Assembly (NCBI GenBank): GCA_946553045.1
Contig: CAMNRO010000013.1
Location: 1 to 60,651 of the forward strand
Direction: 5' to 3'
Source of the DNA: an uncultured Porphyromonadaceae bacterium
GTDB lineage: Bacteria; Bacteroidota; Bacteroidia; Bacteroidales; Muribaculaceae
Length of the DNA: 60,651 nucleotides
The position numbers and the translations under genes were made by a program. Shown one piece after another: positions 37,756 to 46,361 of this stretch (position 1 is its first letter; the number at the start of each line of letters is the position of its first letter). Below the pieces are notes generated by a model that saw nothing but the letters and a program-made list of their open reading frames with translations, had not been told where the DNA came from and searched no databases.

Positions 37756-38634
37756 TCAGACAATTGAAAAATCAGGTATCAATGGTATCAGAGAAGGAGA
37801 TTTCCTACATAAATCTTTATAAAGTTTTACTACACAAGAACTTAATTCCTCTGCACGATTATATGATATCTGTGCCATTATATATTTAATAACACGCAGG
37901 GCTCCCAATATGTTACCAGACTCCTGAGGCGACTGTCGTGCCGGACCTCTTCTGATTCGAACAGGCAGCGATAAATCATAAAGTAATAATCCATGGGCAC
38001 ACGCATTTCGGACAGTCCGTATAGTATGCATGTAATTCTGAAAAGTCACGACCTGCCTTATGCCAAAAATATTCGCAATTTTTATCTTGTCATCTGTATT
38101 TTTTAGTTCTTCATAAAGCTTTGTAACAGCTCCGAAAGTCATAAATTCAATAGTCTTCCAAGCCGGTGCAAAACGGTCGTTCGGATTAGTACGATGATGG
38201 CGGTGTATAATATGATTACGTCTAAAATCGGGAGTATATACTTTGTTTTCAAAATCGCGGGCATAGTTTCTACTCACCACAGCAGGACTGATAAACCATA
38301 TAGGATTTGATTCATATCTGTTCGACAGATTATATATTATTGAAGTGCGAAAAGCTATCTCTATTCTGTTGAGATAACGCATGAGCAACAGTCTGAGATC
38401 AAAATCAAAATAATATAAATTGACAGCATCTTCAAAAGAAGCCCCGGAGATATATTCATGGTTTCGCCCCGTTAGATTTGGATAAGACTTTTCGAAGGGG
38501 AAAAGATAAAAGCCAAGACGATAATACCCCACATCAAGTAATATTTCGCGAGCTTTGCATTTATCAGATATAAGCAGCCCTCTTGATTCAAGAAGTCTGA
38601 GTTGTTCTTCTATTGTGGTAGCCGATTTACTCAT
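37756..38634 (-). CDS. Abi-family (Abi_2, AbiD/AbiF-like) HEPN-type abortive-infection protein
   Basis: This 292-residue protein matches the Abi_2 family: the opening ATTIEEQLRLLESRGL, the GYYRLGFYLFPFE motif and a C-terminal RNACAHG, which is the Rx4H-type HEPN ribonuclease motif. Such proteins stop phage growth by cleaving RNA, sometimes as stand-alone systems. The gene is far more AT-rich than its neighbours and stands beside an AT-rich non-coding stretch, which points to horizontal acquisition. The ATG at 38634 gives the family N-terminus; 38640 adds two residues. No partner antitoxin gene is visible. Confidence 0.85.
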   Translation of the reverse strand: MSKSATTIEEQLRLLESRGLLISDKCKAREILLDVGYYRLGFYLFPFEKSYPNLTGRNHEYISGASFEDAVNLYYFDFDLRLLLMRYLNRIEIAFRTSIIYNLSNRYESNPIWFISPAVVSRNYARDFENKVYTPDFRRNHIIHRHHRTNPNDRFAPAWKTIEFMTFGAVTKLYEELKNTDDKIKIANIFGIRQVVTFQNYMHTIRTVRNACAHGLLLYDLSLPVRIRRGPARQSPQESGNILGALRVIKYIMAQISYNRAEELSSCVVKLYKDLCRKSPSLIPLIPDFSIV

Positions 38635-38640
38635 AAACAT

Positions 38641-39420
38641 TATTTCTTGTCGTAAAAGTACTCAAAAAGTGGCATGTAGCCAAATTCATCAACAGTTGTT
38701 GATAACTCTGTTGAAAACCTTGAAATAGCTTTTTGTAACTGACAGCAACTTTAATTTGCATTTTACGGCAGAGGCTTTATACAGCAGTCTCTGCCTCAAA
38801 TCCAAATTTTTACCCTATGATTTTACAAAAGTGATTTCAAGCACTTATCAACCTGAAAAAGCAGGGTTTTCAACGCTTTAAAGTTATGAAAATATCAACA
38901 ACACCAGTTATAAACACTATGTTGATAACTATATCTAATGACTTAATTTCAAGATATTACCATGTAGATAAACTGTAAACAACGGATTATTCATGCTCAA
39001 TAGGTCATAATTACAAGAGAGGGCCAAAAAAGTTATCAAACTTATCAACACCCCTTACTATTCCTCTTGAGTTCTTGTTTTGAAAAAATTTTTTTAATGA
39101 TATAAAGACATAAATAAAAATAAAGGGTGTTGAAAAGTGGAGGGGTGATGTACGAGGAGCCAGAAAGAGAAGCCCCCGGGTGTGGAAATGCCTGTAATAA
39201 GGTGTTGAAAAGGGGCCGCAAATGTCGATAAGTGCGGACTATGGTTTTTTATCGAATATTGTCAAAAAAGTATTAGCGCTGTAAAACGCTCATAAATTGC
39301 GTCTTGCATACTTATCAATACAATCAACACCTATTAATTAATACTATGTGTATCTATTTATATATCCCTTATTTAATAAGGAAATAAATATATATAAATA
39401 GATAGAAGAATAGGGCGTAG
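38641..39420. other. Candidate chromosomal replication origin (oriC): cluster of DnaA-box-like sites and AT-rich palindrome
   Basis: This 780-bp gene-free stretch contains TTATCAACA (either strand) at 38697-38705, 38920-38928 and 39042-39050. TTTTCAACA (either strand) occurs at 38709-38717, 39128-39136 and 39203-39211. One-mismatch forms lie at 38845, 38892, 38908, 39033 and 39312. The DnaA box consensus is TTATCCACA, one base away. At 39351-39404 a perfect 15-bp inverted repeat (TATCTATTTATATAT / ATATATAAATAGATA) encloses CCTTATTTAATAAGG, an AT-rich segment suited to unwinding. Genes to the left run mainly leftwards and those to the right mainly rightwards. No replication gene lies next to it, so an acquired plasmid-like origin remains possible. 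Confidence 0.5.
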
Positions 39421-39422
39421 AT

Positions 39423-39453
39423 TTGTTCATATGGACTGAATCCAATATATTTG
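39423..39453 (+). promoter_or_regulatory. Promoter of the orphan AT-rich gene
   Basis: TTG (39423-39425), 20-bp spacer, TATATTTG (39446-39453): an exact consensus, about 32 nt from the predicted start to the ATG at 39491. Confidence 0.7.
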
Positions 39454-39490
39454 TGCGCCAATAAAAACACCTTAAAATATAGTAAATTAT

Positions 39491-39994
39491 ATGATGGAAT
39501 ATTATGATTATAATACTGGAATATACTATTGTGAGTCACTAACTCCAGCTGCTTCTACGATAATTCTTGAATATAAGGATTGTCAAGTCAAAAATGCTAT
39601 ATTATCTATTTTGAAGGACCATTCATATAATTATGAAAATATAGATAGTAATCCTAATAGCGCTTTATTTAGTTTCACGGTGGTAAAAAGAAGCGGGTTA
39701 GATGTATTTGAATTTAAAATTGAATTACAATCCGGGAACAAAGAAAATAGTTGTGTATGTACTATAACCTGCACTTCCGTTGGTTTGGGCTCTACACAAA
39801 AAGATATTCAAAATACCATATCTGAGATTCGAGATAATATAGTTGCAGAACTACAAGGTACTTCCAACGGTGGAATAAACGAAATAGAAACTCGAAGTCA
39901 TTTCCGTAATCCAGGATGTCAGATATTAATTCTCTTATTTTATATATCACTCTGTATAGTTGTGGGTTTATGTTTTTTATTAGTTTTTATATAA
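39491..39994 (+). CDS. Orphan C-terminally membrane-anchored protein, AT-rich
   Basis: This 167-residue protein has a soluble N-terminal domain of about 140 residues with alternating strands (STIILEYKDCQVKNAIL, FSFTVVKRSGLDVFEFKIEL, SCVCTITCTSVG) and one C-terminal membrane helix (CQILILLFYISLCIVVGLCFLLVF). No signal peptide is present, so the domain should face the cytoplasm. I do not recognise the family. Base composition matches the Abi gene and differs from the flanking genes, so it is probably part of the same acquired island. A strong promoter supports expression. Confidence 0.7.
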   Translation: MMEYYDYNTGIYYCESLTPAASTIILEYKDCQVKNAILSILKDHSYNYENIDSNPNSALFSFTVVKRSGLDVFEFKIELQSGNKENSCVCTITCTSVGLGSTQKDIQNTISEIRDNIVAELQGTSNGGINEIETRSHFRNPGCQILILLFYISLCIVVGLCFLLVFI

Positions 39995-40032
39995 TATAAA
40001 GATATACGAATTAGCGTGTTTTGAATCTTAAC

Positions 40033-40063
40033 TTGCCGTATCAGAGTTTTATTGCTATTTTTG
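40033..40063 (+). promoter_or_regulatory. Promoter of lepB
   Basis: TTG (40033-40035), 20-bp spacer and TATTTTTG (40056-40063), with the ATG at 40088. A TTG start at 40052 would lie inside the promoter and is rejected. Confidence 0.72.
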
Positions 40064-40087
40064 CAAATTAATATAGAAAAGAGAAGA

Positions 40088-41563
40088 ATGGAAGACCAAA
40101 ATAATGGATTTGTGGCCGATTTCAAGCGCCGCATCAGTGAAATCAAAACTACACGCTGGATTCGTTTCGGACTCGTAAGCCTTGTGTTCCTGGCTTGGGT
40201 CGCATGGATGCATACCTGGTGGCTGGCTATATTCGAGCTCCTTCTTTTCGATATTTACATCACGGGCTACATACCTTTCACATGGTGGAAGAAGAGCAAG
40301 TCGAAAACCGTGCGCTCGCTCATGAGCTGGGTCGACGCTATTGTCTATGCCCTCGTGCTTGTATATTTCGTGTTCGCTTTCGTCGGACAGAACTATCAGA
40401 TACCTTCGAGCTCGCTCGAGAAAACCCTCCTCACCGGCGATTATCTCTGGGTAAACAAGATGGTCTACGGACCGCGTGTACCCATGACCCCGGTTCACTT
40501 CCCGCTTGTCCACAACAGCCTCTTCGGCCATAAATCATATCTCGACAATCCGTCGGTGGAATACCGCCGTCTCAAAGGTCTCCGCAATGTCGAGGAAGGC
40601 GACATCGTTGTGTTCAATTTTCCTGCCGGCGATACGGTGGCCTCGAAGTTTGAAGAGACCCCCCTCTACTACGAGCTCCTTGTGAAGCAGTATGGCCGCG
40701 ACCAGATCAAGGCCGACAAAGAAACTTTCGGCGACATTATATATCGCCCCGTAGACCGTCGTCAGAATTTCGTCAAGCGTGCGGTCGCTCTCCCCGGCCA
40801 GCGTCTGAAGATTGTCAACGATACCATATATATCGACGGCGAGCGCCGCGAGTTTCCCGAGCATGTGCAGTTCAACTACGTATTCGCCACCTCGCGTCCG
40901 CTCGACGACACCGACCTCCGCAATCTCGGAATCGCCCAAGTCGACGTAAGCATGATAGAGCCGATGAGTCCTTCGCGCGTCAATCTGCAGCCCTTCCTCG
41001 AAAAAGCACCTCATACGAGCTATGCGTATATGGCTCCTCTCACCGCCGCGATGATTGCCGAAATGGAAAGCAGCGGTCTGATGGTCGACAAGGTGAAGTA
41101 TAACGACATCGCAGCATACTTCGCCGGCGAGGGCTCCAACTCGTATGCCTTCCCCTTTGGCGAGAACGGCGACTGGACCCTTTCGAACTATGGCGGTGCC
41201 GACGGCCTGCTCATTCCTAAAAAAGGCATGACCGTGCAGCTCACTCCCGAAAACTGGACCATCTACGAGCGCTGCATCCGCAACTACGAAAACCACCCTG
41301 AGGCATACTTCGACAAAGCCGCCGGAAAAGCATATATAGACGGCAAGGAAGCCACGTCCTATACCTTCGGCATGGATTACTACTTCATGATGGGCGACAA
41401 CCGCGACAACTCGCAGGATTCGCGTTTCTGGGGTTTCGTGCCCGAAGACCATATCGTGGGTACTCCTATGATTATACTTGCTTCCTTCGACAACGAACGC
41501 GGTCTTTTCGACGGAAAGATTCGCTTCAACCGCATACTTCGCGACGCCAATCCCGACAAATGA
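40088..41563 (+). CDS. lepB: Signal peptidase I, long Bacteroidetes form
   Basis: LepB removes signal peptides from exported proteins at the periplasmic face of the inner membrane. The 491-residue protein has two or three N-terminal membrane segments (about 26-45, 46-66, 83-101). The catalytic Ser109 lies in IPSSSLEKTLLTGD, the general base Lys230 in FVKRAVALPGQ, and the last box is GDNRDNSQDSRFWGFVPEDH. The usual SMxPT motif is SLEKT here. A large insertion separates boxes, giving about twice the length of a minimal enzyme, as is normal in Bacteroidetes. It overlaps the WbqC-like gene by 4 nt (ATGA). Confidence 0.94.
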   Translation: MEDQNNGFVADFKRRISEIKTTRWIRFGLVSLVFLAWVAWMHTWWLAIFELLLFDIYITGYIPFTWWKKSKSKTVRSLMSWVDAIVYALVLVYFVFAFVGQNYQIPSSSLEKTLLTGDYLWVNKMVYGPRVPMTPVHFPLVHNSLFGHKSYLDNPSVEYRRLKGLRNVEEGDIVVFNFPAGDTVASKFEETPLYYELLVKQYGRDQIKADKETFGDIIYRPVDRRQNFVKRAVALPGQRLKIVNDTIYIDGERREFPEHVQFNYVFATSRPLDDTDLRNLGIAQVDVSMIEPMSPSRVNLQPFLEKAPHTSYAYMAPLTAAMIAEMESSGLMVDKVKYNDIAAYFAGEGSNSYAFPFGENGDWTLSNYGGADGLLIPKKGMTVQLTPENWTIYERCIRNYENHPEAYFDKAAGKAYIDGKEATSYTFGMDYYFMMGDNRDNSQDSRFWGFVPEDHIVGTPMIILASFDNERGLFDGKIRFNRILRDANPDK

Positions 41564-42171
41564 GCCACTATCCCCTCCTCAGCCCCGGCTCCCGAGCCGT
41601 TTTTCCACCAATGCTGTTCGGCTCCGTCGGATATTACAGGCAGATGTGCCGCTTTGAAGATGTGACTGTCGACGCCGGCATGCGCTTCGACAAGCGCATG
41701 AAGAGCGTGCACCGCTTCAGCATCATCGACGCTCCGGGAGTGCAGATGCTCACTGTGCCCGTGTCGAAACCCGGCGGCCCGGTGCGCTGGTGCGACGTCA
41801 CGGTGTCGGACCACGGCAAATGGTGGCTGTCGATGCCCAATGCCCTCGCCACGGCCTACAGCCGAACGCCATTCTTTGAGTTCTACATAGACCGTATCAT
41901 ATCTCTGCTGTCGCAGGACAGTGTCGGTATGCCGGTGACAGAACTCTGTGCGCGCGCCGATGCCGTAGTCAGAAAAATACTCGATATAGAGTTTACTCCG
42001 CTTTCTGACCATGCCGGAACCGTAGACCTCCGCAGGGCCGATTTCGACACTGCGGCCATACCGAGATACTGGCAGCTGAGGCAGGCCGAAAAAGGATTTG
42101 TGCCCGGTCTGAGCGTGCTCGACCTTATATTTAATCTCGGACCGGAATCTTGCCTTTATTTGGCAGAATGA
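41560..42171 (+). CDS. WbqC-family protein
   Basis: This 203-residue protein resembles the WbqC family, whose members are often linked with O-antigen or signal-peptidase loci; biochemical role is not established. Visible features are the opening with PPMLFGSVGYYRQM, a VPVSKPGGPVRW strand and the ending LDLIFNLGPESCLYL. The coupling to lepB by a 4-nt overlap is common in Bacteroidetes and suggests a link with export or envelope assembly. Confidence 0.8.
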   Translation: MSHYPLLSPGSRAVFPPMLFGSVGYYRQMCRFEDVTVDAGMRFDKRMKSVHRFSIIDAPGVQMLTVPVSKPGGPVRWCDVTVSDHGKWWLSMPNALATAYSRTPFFEFYIDRIISLLSQDSVGMPVTELCARADAVVRKILDIEFTPLSDHAGTVDLRRADFDTAAIPRYWQLRQAEKGFVPGLSVLDLIFNLGPESCLYLAE

Positions 42172-42221
42172 TTGTTTTTAGGCGCTTTTAGTGAATTATT
42201 GACAAAGTTTGTAAAGAAAAT

Positions 42222-42261
42222 TTGTGCAAAATGTGAAAAATATGTATATTTGCGCAAATAT
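42222..42261 (+). promoter_or_regulatory. Promoter and 16-bp palindromic operator of the Lrp/AsnC gene
   Basis: TTG (42222-42224), 20-bp spacer, TATATTTG (42245-42252). A perfect 16-bp palindrome ATATTTGCGCAAATAT (42246-42261) covers the -7 element and the start-point region, 23 nt before the start codon. Lrp/AsnC proteins often repress themselves, so this is a likely autoregulatory site. Confidence 0.7.
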
Positions 42262-42284
42262 TCATCTGTATATATCACATACCT

Positions 42285-42764
42285 ATGCTTGAGAAAATAG
42301 ACAATCTCGACCGCAAAATATTAAAAATAGTAATGCACAATGCCCGCATTCCCTCTAAGGATGTGGCCCTGGAATGTGGCGTGTCGCGTGCTGCGATTCA
42401 TCAGCGTCTGCAGCGTCTTATAGACCTTAAGGTGATAACGGGTTCCGGCTATCATGTGAATCAGAAAATTCTCGGCTATGCCACCTGCACCTATATCGGC
42501 GTGAACCTTGAGCGCGGCGCCATGTACCGCGAGGTTGTGCCTGAACTCGAGAAAATACCCGAAATAGTGGAGTGTCACTTCACCACAGGACCCTACACTA
42601 TGCTTATAAAGCTCTATGCCCGCGATAATGAGCACCTGATGGAGCTTCTCAACAAAAAGATACAGATGATTCCCGGTGTGACGGGCACGGAGACTCTCAT
42701 TTCGCTCGACCAGTCGATTGCACGCGAAATTCCTATACGCGAGCAGGAAGAGGACGCCGAGTGA
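42285..42764 (+). CDS. Lrp/AsnC-family transcriptional regulator
   Basis: This 159-residue protein has an N-terminal winged helix-turn-helix (DNLDRKILKIVMHNARIPSK, then DVALECGVSRAAIHQRL) and a C-terminal ligand-binding RAM domain (about 70-150; VECHFTTGPYTMLIKLYA). Members form dimers and octamers and sense amino acids such as leucine or lysine; the effector here is unknown. A perfect palindrome sits on its promoter. It stands alone as a transcription unit ahead of the kinase-like gene. Confidence 0.94.
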   Translation: MLEKIDNLDRKILKIVMHNARIPSKDVALECGVSRAAIHQRLQRLIDLKVITGSGYHVNQKILGYATCTYIGVNLERGAMYREVVPELEKIPEIVECHFTTGPYTMLIKLYARDNEHLMELLNKKIQMIPGVTGTETLISLDQSIAREIPIREQEEDAE

Positions 42765-42776
42765 TTGCAGGCCGGA

Positions 42777-42797
42777 AACGCTCACTCTGAGAGCGTT
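42777..42797 (+). terminator. Hairpin after the Lrp/AsnC gene, weak terminator
   Basis: AACGCTC / GAGCGTT with a 7-nt loop lies 12 nt after the stop codon; a poor T tract follows, so strength is doubtful. Confidence 0.4.
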
Positions 42798-42857
42798 AAT
42801 GGTTTAAAAAGTTAAGACATTCCTTGACTTATTGCTTAAAACTTATTACTTTGATAA

Positions 42858-43613
42858 ATGGAGCAAGAAAGCCGCTGGACAGAAATTGAACATCTACCCG
42901 CCTGGGACGAGGAGTTCTACGACGTTTATACTGCTAAAAAATTCGGCAAATGGGTGATGATAAAGACCCTCAAGCCGCAGTATCGTGGAAATCCGCAGTA
43001 TGAGGCCATGATAGACAAAGAATTCGACGTGCGCTATAATCTGGCGCACCCGAATATCGTGATGATAAACGATTTCGAGGATATTCCCGGAATCGGACGC
43101 TCCATTGTGTGCGATGACGTCTACGGCGACACTCTCCGCAAACTTCTTGCAGAAGGCAAGGTGACGCACCATCACCTCGAGCAGCTGCGCCATCAGCTCG
43201 TCAATGCGCTCGAGTATATACAGAGCAATCACATCGTGCACCCTCCCCTGCGCCCGGAAAATATTATTTTCACAGAAAATATACAGAATCTGAAACTTAT
43301 CGACGTCGGTTTCGAGCAGCGTCCGTCATTGTCGAAACAGTCGATTTCAGACGATATATACAACTACGGCAAGGTGCTCACAGAAGTGCTCGACGCTTTG
43401 GGAGAAAACGATTCGACTCTTCGCCGTGTGGCCCGCAAGTGTACAAATCCGAACCCTGCGCGCCGCTACACCGACCTGCAGCAGCTGCATTTGGCGCTCG
43501 AAGGCCGTAATTCGCGCGGGCTGGTGCTGCTTGTCTCGATATTTGTGACACTTATGCTTCTGCTGGTGCTTTGGCTGAAATCGCCATATAGCCCTGCGCC
43601 TATACATAATTGA
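42858..43613 (+). CDS. Membrane-anchored protein-kinase-like protein with degenerate catalytic loop (pseudokinase)
   Basis: This 251-residue protein has a protein-kinase fold: the beta-3 Lys36 in VMIKTL, a helix-C Glu55 and the DVG metal motif with Asp149. The catalytic loop reads HPPLRPEN (128-135) in place of HRDLKPEN, so the catalytic Asp is Pro130 while Asn135 is kept. It should bind nucleotide but probably not transfer phosphate. The glycine-rich loop is not evident. A C-terminal membrane helix (about 220-241, LVLLVSIFVTLMLLLVLWL) anchors it with the kinase domain in the cytoplasm. The region just upstream is made of heptad repeats. Confidence 0.82.
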   Translation: MEQESRWTEIEHLPAWDEEFYDVYTAKKFGKWVMIKTLKPQYRGNPQYEAMIDKEFDVRYNLAHPNIVMINDFEDIPGIGRSIVCDDVYGDTLRKLLAEGKVTHHHLEQLRHQLVNALEYIQSNHIVHPPLRPENIIFTENIQNLKLIDVGFEQRPSLSKQSISDDIYNYGKVLTEVLDALGENDSTLRRVARKCTNPNPARRYTDLQQLHLALEGRNSRGLVLLVSIFVTLMLLLVLWLKSPYSPAPIHN

Positions 43614-43677
43614 TTAATAATTAAGAATTTAAAATCAGTAATGTTCATAATCATACATTATTGATTATTAATTGGAA

Positions 43678-44805
43678 ATGGTTTACGTACATCCTATAGC
43701 TCCCTCCTCCGACCAGCTGCATCAGTATGTGCAGTTCGGAATAGACCTATATAAAGGAAACGATTGCTATGTGCCGCCGCTGATTATGGACGAGGTCGGC
43801 ACATTGTCGCCGGATGTGAATCCGGCTTTTGATTTTTGCGAGGCCCAGTCGTTTATGGCCTTCCGCAACGGCGAGCCTGTCGGCACAATCACCGCTATCA
43901 TCAACAAAGCCTATAACGAAAAGACGGGCGAGAAGCTGATGCGCTTCGGTTTCGTGAATTTCATAGACGACCGGGAGGTTGTCGACGAACTCTTTGCAGC
44001 CGTCGAAGAGTGGGGCCGCAGCCGCGGAATGACAGATATAGTAGGCCCGATGGGATTTTCCGACATGGACCACGAAGGAATGCTCATCGAAGGATTCGAT
44101 GAACTCGGCACCATGGCTACGATATATAACTACCCCTACTACCCTGCTCACATGGAGCGTATGGGCTATGCGAAAGACGTTGACTGGATAGAATTCCGCA
44201 TGACGGTGCCCGATGCCATTCCCGAAAAGCATGCCCGTATTGCCGAAATAGTGGCCCGCAAGTATGGTCTGTCGGTCAAGAAATATACCTCACGTTCCAA
44301 AATAAAGAAAGAATACGGCCATGCCATATTCGAACTTGTCAACGAAGCCTATGCCGACCTCTACGGCTTCGTGCCCCTGACGGAACGTCAGATCGATTTC
44401 TACATTAAGTCATATATCGACGTGCTGCGTCTCGAAGACGTGTGTCTGGTCGTAGACAAAGAAGGAAAACTTGTGGCTCTGGGCATATCCATGCCTTCGC
44501 TCTCGCATGCGCTGCAGCAATCCAAAGGTAAACTCTTCCCCTTCGGCTGGTGGCATCTCCTGAAGGCCATACGCGGCAAAACAGACGTCGTAGACCTCCT
44601 TCTTGTGGCCGTGAAGCCCGAATACCAGAGCCGGGGCGTGAACGCTCTGATTTTTGCCGACCTCATTCCTCAGTACGTCAAAAACGGCTATAAATACGCC
44701 GAAAGCAACCTCGAGCTCGAAGGCAACGAAAACGTGCAGAAACAGTGGGAATATTTCGAACGCCGCCAGCACCGTCGCCGCCGCGCCTTCCGAAAAAAAC
44801 TGTAA
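43678..44805 (+). CDS. GNAT-like N-acetyltransferase domain protein
   Basis: This 375-residue protein has an N-terminal segment with FRNGEPVGTITAIINKAYN and a C-terminal segment with LLLVAVKPEYQSRGVNALIF, the latter resembling the acetyl-CoA-binding strand and loop (V-x-P-x-x-x-x-x-G) of GNAT enzymes. In between lies MGFSDMDHEGMLIEGFDELG, a conserved stretch of this Bacteroidetes family. Substrate is unknown. The ATG at 43678 is preferred over a TTG at 43672. It converges on recA with a heptad-repeat hairpin between the stop codons. Confidence 0.7.
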   Translation: MVYVHPIAPSSDQLHQYVQFGIDLYKGNDCYVPPLIMDEVGTLSPDVNPAFDFCEAQSFMAFRNGEPVGTITAIINKAYNEKTGEKLMRFGFVNFIDDREVVDELFAAVEEWGRSRGMTDIVGPMGFSDMDHEGMLIEGFDELGTMATIYNYPYYPAHMERMGYAKDVDWIEFRMTVPDAIPEKHARIAEIVARKYGLSVKKYTSRSKIKKEYGHAIFELVNEAYADLYGFVPLTERQIDFYIKSYIDVLRLEDVCLVVDKEGKLVALGISMPSLSHALQQSKGKLFPFGWWHLLKAIRGKTDVVDLLLVAVKPEYQSRGVNALIFADLIPQYVKNGYKYAESNLELEGNENVQKQWEYFERRQHRRRRAFRKKL

Positions 44806-44808
44806 ATA

Positions 44809-44888
44809 GTTAGGAATTAGAAGTTAGGAGTTAGAAGTGAGGCTTCGTTGCCAAAACTTCTAACTCCTAACTTGTAACTTCTAACTCA
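44809..44888. repeat. Heptad-repeat palindrome between convergent GNAT and recA genes
   Basis: AAGTTAGGAGTTAGAAGT (44821-44838) and ACTTCTAACTCCTAACTT (44856-44873) are perfect 18-bp inverted arms built from AGTTAGG and AGTTAGA units. It may act as a bidirectional transcription end. Confidence 0.88.
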
Positions 44889-44889
44889 A

Positions 44890-46065
44890 TTAAAGGTCCT
44901 CTTCGATAGAGAAATCATCGGGCAGATCGTCGTCGAGATCAACGTCGTCCACGTCTTCGTCGATGTCCTCTTTGGGTTCATTATCCTTGGCGGCCTCGGC
45001 CTTCTTGGCCGGACGGCGTCCGCGGTCCTTTTCGGCGTCCTTGAGAGCCTGCATGATGAGAGCTTCGAGTTCTTCACACAGTTCAGGATTGTCGGCAAGC
45101 ATCTGCTTGGCGGCGTCGCGTCCCTGGGCGAGTTTAGCGCCGTTGTAGCTGAACCACGAACCGCTCTTCTTGATAATGCCGTAGTCTACGCCGAGGTCGA
45201 GGATTTCGCCGCTGCGCGATATGCCTTCGCCGAACATGATGTCGAATTCGGCACGCTTGAAGGGAGGCGCCACCTTGTTCTTGACAACCTTGATATAGGC
45301 TCGTTTGCCCAGAACGTCGTCGCCGTCCTTGATTGGATTGCGCGAGCGGATATCGATACGCACGGAAGCGTAGAATTTAAGCGCGTTGCCACCGGTTGTT
45401 GTCTCCGACGGGCCGAACATCTGGCCAATCTTCTCGCGCAGCTGGTTGATGAATATACAGGTAGTGTTTGTGCGTGCTATTGTGCCTGTAAGCTTGCGCA
45501 TTGCCTGCGACATGAGGCGCGCCTGCAGACCCATGTTGCGGTCGCCCATCTCGCCCTCTATCTCGCTTTTGGGAGTAAGAGCGGCAACAGAGTCGACAAC
45601 CACGATGTCGACAGCGCTCGAGCGGATAAGTTGCTCGGCTATTTCAAGAGCCTGCTCGCCGTTGTCGGGCTGCGATATAAGCAGATTGTTGATGTCTACG
45701 CCAAGCTGCTGGGCATAGAAGCGGTCGAAGGCATGCTCGGCGTCAATCATGGCTGCTATGCCGCCGCGCTTCTGGGCTTCGGCGATGGCATGGATAGCCA
45801 GAGTGGTTTTGCCTGACGATTCCGGACCGTAGATTTCGATGATACGGCCACGCGGATAGCCGCCTACGCCGAGGGCATAGTTGAGGCTGATGGAGCCGGT
45901 CGGTATCACCTCGATGTCTTCGATGACATCATCGCCCATCTTCATGATGGCACCGCGGCCATAGGCTTTCTCAATGCGCCCCATGGCCTGCTCGAGAGCT
46001 TCGAGACGTGCGGCCTGAGGGTCTTTTGGGGTTTCGCTCTTCTTGGAGCTTTCTTTCTTTGCCAT
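44890..46065 (-). CDS. recA: Recombinase RecA
   Basis: RecA pairs homologous DNA and triggers the SOS response. The 391-residue protein shows the Walker A loop GPESSGKTT, the MAW sequence around [15 protein letters not shown], loop 1 [13 protein letters not shown] and loop 2 [12 protein letters not shown] with [15 protein letters not shown]. An acidic C-terminal tail ([17 protein letters not shown]) is longer than in Escherichia coli RecA and typical for Bacteroidetes. A minus-strand -7 element (TAAATTTG, 46101-46094) lies 29 nt upstream of the ATG. No clear SOS box was seen. Confidence 0.98.
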   Translation of the reverse strand: MAKKESSKKSETPKDPQAARLEALEQAMGRIEKAYGRGAIMKMGDDVIEDIEVIPTGSISLNYALGVGGYPRGRIIEIYGPESSGKTTLAIHAIAEAQKRGGIAAMIDAEHAFDRFYAQQLGVDINNLLISQPDNGEQALEIAEQLIRSSAVDIVVVDSVAALTPKSEIEGEMGDRNMGLQARLMSQAMRKLTGTIARTNTTCIFINQLREKIGQMFGPSETTTGGNALKFYASVRIDIRSRNPIKDGDDVLGKRAYIKVVKNKVAPPFKRAEFDIMFGEGISRSGEILDLGVDYGIIKKSGSWFSYNGAKLAQGRDAAKQMLADNPELCEELEALIMQALKDAEKDRGRRPAKKAEAAKDNEPKEDIDEDVDDVDLDDDLPDDFSIEEDL

Positions 46066-46317
46066 TTTATATCGTCGTTTTTTGTTTCTGATACAAATTT
46101 AGTCGCAACCTTGTGCAAAAATCGGGCACTGCTATGATAAACGTAGTTAAATAAATATTTTATCTCTAAGCTCGATGTCTTGAATTCAGTGCGTTATGAA
46201 ATTTTATTACATTTCGATGACAATTTATTGAACCAATCAAACTTCAGTCATGTTATAATATCACGAAAGCACTTTAGCTTTTTCCATTGCAAGAAATGTG
46301 ATAATGATTGGTTTATA

Positions 46318-46354
46318 CTAACGAGGCGACTCCGTGACGGCGTTGCCTCGTTAG
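46318..46354. terminator. Strong hairpin downstream of the DUF1573 gene
   Basis: CTAACGAGGC (46318-46327) and GCCTCGTTAG (46345-46354) form a perfect 10-bp stem whose loop holds a smaller CCGTGACGG hairpin. TTTTAT follows on the plus strand. It is 8 nt from the stop codon of the minus-strand DUF1573 gene, so it probably ends that operon. The rest of 46066-46361 shows only AT-rich sequence and the recA promoter. Confidence 0.6.
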
Positions 46355-46361
46355 TTTTATG

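Noticed and set aside
38641-39420. Plasmid iteron origin
   Set aside because: The 9-bp sites are irregularly spaced and on both strands, unlike iterons, and no rep gene is present; kept only as an alternative to oriC.
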